Source: DASUGC01 sp035606665 (GTDB lineage Bacteria > Acidobacteriota > Vicinamibacteria > Vicinamibacterales > SCN-69-37). Taken from it: a DNA stretch of 64,000 bases. The stretch spans positions 1 to 64,000 of the forward strand of contig DATNEY010000013.1 of NCBI GenBank assembly GCA_035606665.1, in the 5' to 3' direction. This document shows, piece after piece, positions 44,846 to 52,253 of the stretch. Position numbers and translations under genes: made by a program. The notes beneath the pieces are model-generated. The model searched no databases. It worked only from the letters and a program-made list of their open reading frames with translations, and was not told where the DNA came from. Numbering within the stretch: the first letter of the stretch is position 1; each line of letters opens with the position of its first letter.

Positions 44846-46525
44846 CTATTTGATTTTAGAGATTTCGTAAATGCGCGTCGTCCCGCTGATCTCATTCGCC
44901 ACAACAAGCAGCGGCTTGCCATTGGGACTGTCGTCCTCGGAGATCACGAAGACGCCCTCCGGTCCCAGGTCCTCCGCGGCCGCGCTGTTCACGGGCGCAT
45001 TCAGCACGCGCGTGTTGATGTAGTCGACGAAGACCGGCGCGGCCGGGTCCGTCAGCTCGTAAATCATCACGCCGCCGATGCGTTCGAGGACGATGAATGC
45101 GAATTGCCGGCCGAAGAGTCGGGCGATGGTGACGCCCTCGGGCTCGGGCCCCTTGTCGTCGCTTCTGCTGTCGCGCGTCCAGTTGTTCGGATTCGCATCC
45201 GTGTTCAGGTTGTTCGTGTGCGTGGAATTGAAGAGCGCCGGCAGGCGCTGGGCCGTGATGCGCTCGATGGCGTCGCCGCTGTCGAAGATCTGCCGTCCGG
45301 CCGCGTCCCAGACGGAAAACGATCTCGCGCCGAACGAGTAGAGCTGTTCGAAGGCCGAATCAGCGTCGGTATTCCCGTTGAACAGCGTGACGTTCAAGCG
45401 GCCGAGCGATGCATTGTTCTTGAGGGCGGCGCCATTCGGAAACGTGGTCGCGTCCAGCGTGAGCGAACCGACTCGAACCGCCTCGCTGCCGCCCGGCAAC
45501 CCCGGCCACTCGCGAACATCTCCCTCGTTGGCGGTGACCAGGAACGTCTGGCCCTTGTGTTCGAACGCAGCGATGCCGTCGGGCTGGTACATGCCCCAGA
45601 CCTGCCGGGGAACGATGTTGATGGACTGGCTGTCGCGGTCACTCGCGTCGAACCCATTGCCTGCTCTCGAGTGATCCTTGAACCCGAGTCCCACGAGGCT
45701 GGTGATTGTCCGGCTGCGGATGTCGACGATCGCGAGCGCGTTGTTCTCCTGGAGCGTGACCCAGGCGGTCTGCGAGTCGTGAGAGATGGCAACGTACTCG
45801 GGCTCGAGATCCTGAGCGACGGTAGCGCCGGGGCCGAAGATGCGGATGGACGGATCCAGCGCCGTGCCGTTGTACGCAGAGAAGTCCAGCGTCGTCACGT
45901 CTGCATCCGTGAGTTGCCGCACGTCGCCGCGCATGTCGATGATGCTCACCGTCCCGTCGGGATCGACCGAATTCGCCAGGCCGTAGCTGTTCGGCTCGCC
46001 TTCATTGGCGACGAGGACGTACTGGCCGTTCGGCGTGAACGTCAGCATGTCGGGCAGAGCGCCGACCGTGACGACGCTGAGCAGTGCGCCGTAGGCGTTG
46101 AAGAAGGCTACTCTCCCCGGACTCGTCTTGGGCGTCGCCTCGATGGCCACAGCCAGGATGCCGTCGTGGACGGACACGCTGTTGGCCTGATTACCCCATG
46201 CCGTCACGTCGATGCGGTACACCCGCGTCGGGGCAGACGGCGTGGAGATGTCGATGATGTCGACGAAGTGGCCCGGCGTGCCGTCGGCGCCGCCGTTCGG
46301 GCCGTTCAGGTTGACGGTAAACAACCGCCGAGTCGCGGGATCGTAGGCCGCGATTTCCGCTCCGCCGCTGTCGAAGGTACCCGCGCGAAACACACCGATT
46401 GGCGTGAGCGTGATCGATTTGTCCGGAGGCGCCGTCGATACGCCGGTCCCACTGCCCATCAGCCCGGCGACCACTGCCCCGGCCGCCGCCACCCACGCCC
46501 TCACCCGCTCGTTCGTCTTCAGCAT
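44846..46525 (-). CDS. Exported beta-propeller protein of the choice-of-anchor I type
   Basis: A 559-residue secreted protein with an N-terminal signal (VRAWVAAAGAVVAGLMGSG). It has propeller blades such as YDPATRRLFTVNL, VVTVGALPDMLTFTPNGQYVLVANEGEPN, GTVSIIDM, EPEYVAISHDSQTAWVTLQENNALAIVDI and PDGIAAFEHKGQTFLVTANEGDVREW. This pattern belongs to the choice-of-anchor I family, often found beside or fused to esterases and phosphatases. No catalytic residues are evident. Its role is probably extracellular binding. It ends in EISKIK with no sorting motif. Confidence 0.82.
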   Translation of the reverse strand: MLKTNERVRAWVAAAGAVVAGLMGSGTGVSTAPPDKSITLTPIGVFRAGTFDSGGAEIAAYDPATRRLFTVNLNGPNGGADGTPGHFVDIIDISTPSAPTRVYRIDVTAWGNQANSVSVHDGILAVAIEATPKTSPGRVAFFNAYGALLSVVTVGALPDMLTFTPNGQYVLVANEGEPNSYGLANSVDPDGTVSIIDMRGDVRQLTDADVTTLDFSAYNGTALDPSIRIFGPGATVAQDLEPEYVAISHDSQTAWVTLQENNALAIVDIRSRTITSLVGLGFKDHSRAGNGFDASDRDSQSINIVPRQVWGMYQPDGIAAFEHKGQTFLVTANEGDVREWPGLPGGSEAVRVGSLTLDATTFPNGAALKNNASLGRLNVTLFNGNTDADSAFEQLYSFGARSFSVWDAAGRQIFDSGDAIERITAQRLPALFNSTHTNNLNTDANPNNWTRDSRSDDKGPEPEGVTIARLFGRQFAFIVLERIGGVMIYELTDPAAPVFVDYINTRVLNAPVNSAAAEDLGPEGVFVISEDDSPNGKPLLVVANEISGTTRIYEISKIK

Positions 46526-46583
46526 CGAAAACCCTCCACGTGTGCGACTGGAAGAAGTATCAACACCGCACGACGCGGATGCA

Positions 46584-46604
46584 ACGTACGTGTGAACTGT
46601 ACGT
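46584..46604. promoter_or_regulatory. Inverted repeat upstream of the propeller gene
   Basis: ACGTAC and GTACGT flank nine bases, some 60-80 bases upstream of the start at 46525. Size and place suit a dimeric regulator site. The target regulator is unknown. Confidence 0.35.
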
Positions 46605-46615
46605 AACAGACGAAA

Positions 46616-46668
46616 CCCGCAACCAGCAACCTGCAGTGAGCGCTTGCCTGCAAGTTGTTGGTTGCGGG
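46616..46668. repeat. CAACC-rich inverted repeat
   Basis: Arms CCCGCAACCAGCAACCTGCA (46616-46635) and TGCAAGTTGTTGGTTGCGGG (46649-46668) pair with two G-T positions around a 13-base loop; further GTTGGTT units follow to 46686. The CAACCTGCAACC words recur at 13580-13612. On the minus strand it lies after the bactofilin gene and may end its transcript. Confidence 0.6.
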
Positions 46669-46685
46669 TTGTTGGTTGTTGGTTG

Positions 46686-47051
46686 CTAAGAGGTATTGCG
46701 CTGCTTCTGCTGGAATCTGGCGACGCCGAGCGCGGCGTCGAGACGCTTGGGATCGACCCGGCCGTTCAACACCGCGCCCTCATTCAGGATGAGTCTCGGG
46801 GCGATCACCGCGCCGGCCACCACGGCGCCTTCGCGTATGTCGACGACGTCCGTCGCGATGAGCTGGCCCGCCGCCCGGCCGAACACCGTAATGTCACCGC
46901 CGATGACGTCGCCCTCGACGATGGACGAAGCGGTGAGCATCACCGAGCCGCCCTCGCACGTGATCGGCCCGCGAACCTGGCCCTCGAGAGTGAGGTCGCC
47001 GGTTGCCCAAACTTCGCCCGTGATTCTGAGCGTCTTGCCGAAAAGACTCAT
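46686..47051 (-). CDS. Bactofilin-type polymer-forming protein
   Basis: A 121-residue protein starting MSLFGKTLRITGEVW. It is built of short beta-helix turns (GDLTLEGQVRGPITCEGGSVMLTASSIVEGDVIGG, ATDVVDIREGAVVAGAVIAPRLILNEGAVLNGRVD), the hallmark of bactofilins. These are small cytoskeletal filament formers tied to cell shape or the envelope. Its ATG overlaps the upstream membrane-protein gene as ATGA; the open frame further upstream to 47282 is not coding. The C-terminal tail is RFQQKQRNTS. Confidence 0.87.
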   Translation of the reverse strand: MSLFGKTLRITGEVWATGDLTLEGQVRGPITCEGGSVMLTASSIVEGDVIGGDITVFGRAAGQLIATDVVDIREGAVVAGAVIAPRLILNEGAVLNGRVDPKRLDAALGVARFQQKQRNTS

Positions 47052-47239
47052 GCGTCCTTCCCCGCCGACCAGAAGCGGTAAATCACCGGCACGAGGACTG
47101 TCGCCACGACACCGGCGACACCCGCTACGACCGGAGTCGAAAGACCCGCGGCGACGCCGCCGAGCGAAATCGCGACGCTCAGCACCATCGCAAACAGGAT
47201 GGAAATGGCAAGCCCGACGTGATCGGTGCGTCTTCGCAT
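47048..47239 (-). CDS. Small two-helix membrane protein coupled to the bactofilin
   Basis: A 63-residue protein with a basic N-terminus (MRRRTDHVG) and two membrane helices (AISILFAMVLSVAISLGGVA and VVAGVAGVVATVLVPVIYRFW) ending in a short charged tail. It overlaps the bactofilin start by four bases, so the two are made together. It could anchor the filament to the inner membrane (inference). It is divergent from the gamma-glutamyltransferase gene with 49 bases between starts. Confidence 0.75.
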   Translation of the reverse strand: MRRRTDHVGLAISILFAMVLSVAISLGGVAAGLSTPVVAGVAGVVATVLVPVIYRFWSAGKDA

Positions 47240-47288
47240 GCAGTCTCCAGGTCCGCGAATGACGATCGGCCCGATCTATCATTCGCGA

Positions 47289-49118
47289 ATGCGCTCCATC
47301 ATCTCACTGCTTGCGGCCGGCGTCACCGTGATTGCCGCCGAAGCGCTTGTCGTGTCCGCGGCGCAGCGGCCGCTGGTCTCCGGCCGGACGGCCGGCGTGT
47401 CCGCGGGTCATCCGCTCACGACCGCGGCGGCCGTCGAGATTCTCCAACAGGGCGGCAACGCGTTCGATGCCGGAGTCGCGGCCATGCTCGTGGGCGGCGT
47501 GGTCGAGCAGGATCTCTACGGATTCGGCGGCGAGGGGCTCGTACTGGTCTATCCACGGAAGGACAAGACCGTGACGTCCATCGTGGGCCAGGGATGGGCG
47601 GCGAAGGCGGCGACGATTGACTGGTACACGTCGCGCAACAAGACGCTGGCTGGCGAGGGACTCGATCCGGTCGTCGTTCCCGGCGCGCCTCATGCGGCGC
47701 TGACGGTGCTCGAGCGCTGGGGCACGATGCCGTTCGCCAGGGTCGCGGCCAGAGCGATCGCCTATGCACGCGACGGATTCCCGCTCCGCCCACGCACGGC
47801 CGCCACTATCGATCGGCAACGTGAGTTCATCAGCCGGTGGCCGACGAACCAGAAGACGTGGCTCAAAGCCGACGGCTCGCCCTACAAGGCAGGCGACACC
47901 ATCGCTCTGCCGGAGCTCGGCCGGACGCTCCAGAAGATGGCGGACGCAGAGAAGCGCGCCGGCTCGCGAGGCCGGATCGCCGGCCTCCGCGCCGCACGCG
48001 ATCGTTTCTACAAGGGCGACATCGCTCAGGAGATGGTGCGCTTCCTCAAAGCGAACGGATCGCCATTCGAGGCCAGTGACTTCGCGGAGTACTACGCCCG
48101 CGTGGAAGCGCCGGCGTCCGTCACCTATCGCGACGTCACCGTGTACAAGCACGGCTTCGGCAGCCAGGGCCCGGCCCTGCTGCAGACGCTCAACATTCTC
48201 GAGAACTTCGATCTGAAGTCGATGGGCCACAACTCGGCGGATTACCTGCACGTGATCACCGAAGCCATGAAGATGGCCTACGCGGATCGCGACAGCTACT
48301 ACGGAGATCCTGCGTTCGTGAAGGCGCCCGCCAAGGGGCTGCTCTCCAAGGAGTATGCGAAGGTACGCGCAAGGCAAATCGACATGGCGCATGCGGCGCC
48401 GCAACAGGCCGCCGGCGATCCGCTGCCGTTCGATCCGGACGTCAAGTCGTGGCCGTACTGGATCGCCGGCAAGGGACCCGCAGGGACGCCGCCGCAGGCG
48501 GGCGATGACGATCCGTCGCTCAAGGACACCACACACATCTCGGTCGTCGACAAGGCGGGCAACGTCTTCGATGCGACGCCGTCGGGCGGATGGATCTCGG
48601 GAGGCGTCGTGGCGGGATCGACGGGCGTCGCGCTCTCAACCCGTGGAGAGCAGTTCTGGCTGGACAAGACGCGGTCGGCGCAGTTGCGCCCGCGGTCGCG
48701 GCCCCGCTACACGCTCACGCCGAGCCTGGTACTGAGAAACGGCGAGCCATTCCTCGCGCTCGGCACGCCCGGCGGCGACAACCAGGAGCAGACCATCCTG
48801 CAGGCGTTTCTCAACATCATCGAGTTCCCGGACAAGTGGTACCCGAACCTGCACACGGCATTCGAGTTGCCGCGCATCCAGACGTTTCATTTCCTGAGCT
48901 CGTTCTGGCCTCATCGAATAGACGCCAACCGGCTGGATCTCGAAGGCGGCATTCCCGCGGACGTGCTCGCCGCGCTCAAGGCGCGCGGGCACGACGTCCG
49001 CATGGTGCCCGCCGTGTCCATCAGCGGCTGCGCGACGGCGGTGATGATCGATCCAAGAACCGGGAACAGAATCGCCGGCGCCGATCCGCGCCGCGATTGT
49101 TACGCGTGGGCGTACTGA
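47289..49118 (+). CDS. ggt: Gamma-glutamyltransferase
   Basis: Periplasmic Ntn hydrolase that cleaves or transfers the gamma-glutamyl group of glutathione and related compounds. ATG 47289 (MRSIISLLAAGVTVIAAEAL) gives 609 residues with a signal peptide. The N-terminal subunit starts with AGVSAGHPLTTAAAVEILQQGGNAFDAGVAA. The self-processing site is at D413/T414 (KDTTHISVVDKAGNVF), with Thr414 as predicted nucleophile. PSGGWISGG and GTPGGDNQEQTILQ complete the active site. Its insert before the processing site (SWPYWIAGKGPAG) is longer than in the E. coli enzyme. Confidence 0.93.
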   Translation: MRSIISLLAAGVTVIAAEALVVSAAQRPLVSGRTAGVSAGHPLTTAAAVEILQQGGNAFDAGVAAMLVGGVVEQDLYGFGGEGLVLVYPRKDKTVTSIVGQGWAAKAATIDWYTSRNKTLAGEGLDPVVVPGAPHAALTVLERWGTMPFARVAARAIAYARDGFPLRPRTAATIDRQREFISRWPTNQKTWLKADGSPYKAGDTIALPELGRTLQKMADAEKRAGSRGRIAGLRAARDRFYKGDIAQEMVRFLKANGSPFEASDFAEYYARVEAPASVTYRDVTVYKHGFGSQGPALLQTLNILENFDLKSMGHNSADYLHVITEAMKMAYADRDSYYGDPAFVKAPAKGLLSKEYAKVRARQIDMAHAAPQQAAGDPLPFDPDVKSWPYWIAGKGPAGTPPQAGDDDPSLKDTTHISVVDKAGNVFDATPSGGWISGGVVAGSTGVALSTRGEQFWLDKTRSAQLRPRSRPRYTLTPSLVLRNGEPFLALGTPGGDNQEQTILQAFLNIIEFPDKWYPNLHTAFELPRIQTFHFLSSFWPHRIDANRLDLEGGIPADVLAALKARGHDVRMVPAVSISGCATAVMIDPRTGNRIAGADPRRDCYAWAY

Positions 49119-49123
49119 GTCGT

Positions 49124-49141
49124 CAGTGTGTGTCTGAGGCG
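49124..49141. repeat. CTCAGACACAC family, single-arm copy C
   Basis: TCAGTGTGTGTCTGAGGCG repeats the right arm of copies A and B in the gap between the convergent ggt and TPR genes. No second arm is present, so this is probably a remnant. Confidence 0.6.
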
Positions 49142-49153
49142 ATTCGCTCGCGG

Positions 49154-51217
49154 TCAGCGGCCCTTGAGTTTCCGAACCGTCTCGAGCTGCTGTCTGAGAC
49201 CCGCCGCCTGCTGGGGTGATGCGAGCGCGATGGCGCGCTCGTACTCGTGGATCGCGCGATCGAATTCGCCGGCATCTGCATAGATCGATGCGAGATTGAT
49301 GTGCACGAGCGGCGCATCTGGCAGCAGCCGCACCGCCGTTTCGAACGCCTGCCGCGCCTCGCCGGCCCGGCCGCTGCGTTTCAGCGCGAGACCGAGGTTG
49401 TTCCACGCCTCGCCCCAGTCCGGCCGCCGGCCGATCGCGATCTGATAGGCGGCGATGGCACCAGGGAGGTCGCCGCTCGCCTGGAGCGTGTCGGCGAGGT
49501 TGAGCCGCACGTCCGCCGAATCGGGATCGATGTCGATCGCCTTGCGAAGAACGCCGAGCGCGTCCGCATAGCGTTTCTCTTCGCGGAGCACGTTGGCGAG
49601 GTTGTGCAGCGCCTTCACGTTCTGCGGGTAAATCTCGAGCGATCGCCGGTACGCGTCGATCGCCTCCTGGGGACGGCCGAGGCTGGCCAGGGTCAGCCCG
49701 AGGTTGTAGTGAGCCTCCGCCAGGCCGGGATCGAGCGACACCGCGCGCCGCAGCTCAGGCAACGCTTCCTCAGGCCGGCCGGCGCGCTGGAGCGCAGTGC
49801 CAAGCAGGTTGTGTCCGGCGACGCTCTCCGGATCGATCGAGAGCGTCGTGCGCGCATGCGCCATCGCCTCGACCCATCCTGAGGGCGGCCCCTCGAGGAG
49901 AAGGGACGCCAGATTGCCGTGCGCGAGCAGCGAGCCGGGATTGCGCTCGATTGTCTCGCGGTACAGCGTCTGAGCATCCGAGAAGTACCCGCTGTAGGAA
50001 GCGGTCAGAATGCCGAGCGGTGCGGCGATGACAGTGGCGGCAACGATCTCACTCACCCGCCACCGCGCCAGCACGATCATGATTCCGGCAGACAGCCCCG
50101 TCACAACGCCGAGGGCCGCCAGATACTGAAAATGGTCGGCCACAAACGAGAATCTGAATGGATAGACATTCAGAAAGCCGAGCACCGGGAACAAGGTGCC
50201 GGCGAAGAACAAGGCCGATGCAAGTGGAGCGCGCGACCTCTGTCTGATCGCGAAGAGAAACACGAGCACGCCGATGAGCCCGATCGGAAACAGCCACTGC
50301 CACCAGGCACCGGAGTCGATGGTCCAGCGCGGATAGCTGAACATCAGGTTGACGGGCCAGGCAATCGTCGCCGCATAAAACCAGACGACCCTCCCGGCGA
50401 GAAGCACGCGCTCGACCGCATTGAACTCGAATCGCGCTCCCTGGGCACCGATGACGTGGTACTCAATCCACGCCGTGCCGAGACCGGCCGCCACGCCGGC
50501 CGCGAAGAACGGGACGAGCGGCAGCACATCCGTACGGAGCTCGAGTGTGCCGCGCTTCCACCAGAAAACCACCAGCAGCGCTGCCGGAAGCGACGCCGTC
50601 ACCGTCTTGCTGCCCAGCGCGAGCAGAAAGAACGCGAACGCCAGCGCATAGGCGCGCTTCGTCCTCGTCTGGTCGAAGCGGATGTACGCGAGAAACGCGG
50701 CGAGATAGCAGAAGCCGGACAGCGTGTTCTTGAGTTCCGAGATCCAGGCGACCGATTCGACGTTCACGGGATGCAGCGCGAAGATCGCGCCCGCCACGAC
50801 CGCTCCTGGAATCGCAAGCCGCCTCAGGATCACGGTCACGAGGAACGCCGATGATGCGTGCAGCAGGATGTTGGCGGCGTGGTACGCAAATGTACCGGTG
50901 AAGAATCGCCCGATGAACCAGAAGACGGTGCTGGCGACTGGGTAGTACTGCTGCGACGCGGAAGGATCCAGCCACAATCGACCGAGACCGCCGATCGATC
51001 GCAGCGTCTCGGGAATCACGTGTGCTTCGTCGTCCCAAAGCAGGCCGCCGTTCCACACGGGACGGTACGCCGCAAACACCGCGACCACGAGAGCGGCCCA
51101 CCAGATCAACGACGCAAACGACGTTAACGCCGTTAACGACGCCAATTCAAATCGCTTGTCCGTACTTGCCGGTACCTTGAGGCCTCGCGCACGACGTGAC
51201 TTCGAACTACGAGCCAT
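49154..51217 (-). CDS. Membrane protein with C-terminal TPR repeats (GT-C-like)
   Basis: A 687-residue protein. Residues 25-430 hold about ten membrane helices with a first loop NGGLLWDDEAHVIPETLRS, the DD-type acidic loop of protein O-mannosyltransferase-like GT-C enzymes. FALHPVNVESVAWISELKNTLSGF is characteristic of the TMTC/TPR family. From about residue 450 there are seven or so TPR units (AHYNLGLTLASLGRPQEAIDAYRRSLEIYP and similar). It is a likely glycosyltransferase with a protein-binding tail. It follows the GT2 gene by 47 bases. The N-terminal region at 51108-51145 is coded by a tandem repeat. Confidence 0.83.
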   Translation of the reverse strand: MARSSKSRRARGLKVPASTDKRFELASLTALTSFASLIWWAALVVAVFAAYRPVWNGGLLWDDEAHVIPETLRSIGGLGRLWLDPSASQQYYPVASTVFWFIGRFFTGTFAYHAANILLHASSAFLVTVILRRLAIPGAVVAGAIFALHPVNVESVAWISELKNTLSGFCYLAAFLAYIRFDQTRTKRAYALAFAFFLLALGSKTVTASLPAALLVVFWWKRGTLELRTDVLPLVPFFAAGVAAGLGTAWIEYHVIGAQGARFEFNAVERVLLAGRVVWFYAATIAWPVNLMFSYPRWTIDSGAWWQWLFPIGLIGVLVFLFAIRQRSRAPLASALFFAGTLFPVLGFLNVYPFRFSFVADHFQYLAALGVVTGLSAGIMIVLARWRVSEIVAATVIAAPLGILTASYSGYFSDAQTLYRETIERNPGSLLAHGNLASLLLEGPPSGWVEAMAHARTTLSIDPESVAGHNLLGTALQRAGRPEEALPELRRAVSLDPGLAEAHYNLGLTLASLGRPQEAIDAYRRSLEIYPQNVKALHNLANVLREEKRYADALGVLRKAIDIDPDSADVRLNLADTLQASGDLPGAIAAYQIAIGRRPDWGEAWNNLGLALKRSGRAGEARQAFETAVRLLPDAPLVHINLASIYADAGEFDRAIHEYERAIALASPQQAAGLRQQLETVRKLKGR
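51108..51145. repeat. AACGACGC/AACGTT-type tandem repeat inside the TPR gene start
   Basis: AACGACGC-AAACGACG-TTAACGCCG-TTAACGACGCC units code the residues ELASLTALTSFASLI near the N-terminus. Two further copies of TTGGCGTCGTTG lie at 51251-51262 and 51269-51280, the second coding the last residues NDAN of the GT2 protein. Confidence 0.6.
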
Positions 51218-51264
51218 GCGGGGCGATTGTAGCTGGTGGGGTGAACTAACTTGGCGTCGTTGAC

Positions 51265-52053
51265 TTAGTTGGCGTCGTTGGGGAATCTCTTGTCTTTCCT
51301 AAGTCCCAGTTTGGCGAGCCTGAACGCGATTCCCGTGCCGAGACATCCGAACCCGTACTTGACGCTGCGCGAGAAGTTGATCGATGACGCATCGGGCGCG
51401 TACCGCGTCGGGCACGAGACCTCGCCGATCTGGCAACCCAGCCAGGCGGTCTCCGCGAGGACTTCGTTGTCGAAGACGAAGTCGTCGGAGTTCGCGTCGA
51501 GCGGCAGGCGCTCGAGCAGTTCGCGTGAGTACGCACGGTAGCCCGTGTGGAACTCCGACACCTTCGTGCCCAGGAGCAAGTTACCGGCCAATGTGAGAAA
51601 GCGATTCGCGACGTAGCGCCACATCGGCATCCCGCCCGCGAGCGCGCCACCGCCGAGGATGCGCGAAGCCAGGACGCACGGGTACAGACCTGTCGCCACG
51701 AGGCCGGCCATCGCGGGAATGAGCTTCGGGGTGTACTGATAGTCCGGGTGCACCATCACGACGATGTCGGCGCCGTGCTCGAGAGCGAGCCGGTAGCAGG
51801 TTTTCTGATTGGCGCCATAGCCGCGGTTGCTCGGGTGTGAGTGCGCGACGACGCGGTCGAGCTTCCGCGCCATCTCGAGCGTCGCATCCTGGCTCGCGTC
51901 GTCGACGACGATCACGAGCTCGACCATGGGATGCGCGATGACTTCGCGCCATGTTTTTTCGAGCGTCCCAGCCGCGTTGTACGCGGGCATCACCACGACC
52001 ACGCGCGGGTGCTTCTTCTGGGTGGGTGGCCGCTCTATCTCGGTCACGGTCAT
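51265..52053 (-). CDS. Family 2 glycosyltransferase (polyprenyl-phosphate sugar synthase type)
   Basis: A 262-residue soluble GT-A enzyme. VVVVMPAYNAAGTLEKTW, VDDASQDATLEMARKL, NRGYGANQKTCYRLAL and DIVVMVHPDYQYTPKLIP carry the nucleotide-sugar site. SEFHTGYRAYSRELLERLP and DDFVFDNEVLAE are the acceptor and catalytic-base region of DPM1-like enzymes. It would make polyprenyl-phosphate-linked sugar, the donor used by GT-C enzymes. It lies directly upstream of the GT-C/TPR gene on the same strand, a sensible donor-maker plus user pair. Confidence 0.88.
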   Translation of the reverse strand: MTVTEIERPPTQKKHPRVVVVMPAYNAAGTLEKTWREVIAHPMVELVIVVDDASQDATLEMARKLDRVVAHSHPSNRGYGANQKTCYRLALEHGADIVVMVHPDYQYTPKLIPAMAGLVATGLYPCVLASRILGGGALAGGMPMWRYVANRFLTLAGNLLLGTKVSEFHTGYRAYSRELLERLPLDANSDDFVFDNEVLAETAWLGCQIGEVSCPTRYAPDASSINFSRSVKYGFGCLGTGIAFRLAKLGLRKDKRFPNDAN

Positions 52054-52197
52054 GCGGTGACTAGCCTAGCTCAGTTGAACCATTTCCAGTCTTGCCGCGG
52101 AGCACCGCAACACGGAGAGGTCTTACGGGTGTGCGACGAACACCAGGAACTCCGCGTGTCTCGTTCTCGGTGTTGAAAGGACAGCAGGCGTTGTACA

Positions 52198-52233
52198 AGA
52201 AAAACGGCCGGACCCCCGAAGGAATCCGGCCGT
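52198..52233 (-). terminator. Rho-independent terminator of the giant receptor gene
   Basis: Read on the minus strand, CGGCCGGA and TCCGGCCG form a perfect stem around a 12-base loop and are followed at once by a T-run (TTTTTC). It lies 20 bases past the receptor stop. Confidence 0.85.
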
Positions 52234-52253
52234 GCGTGTTCGATGCGTCGTGC

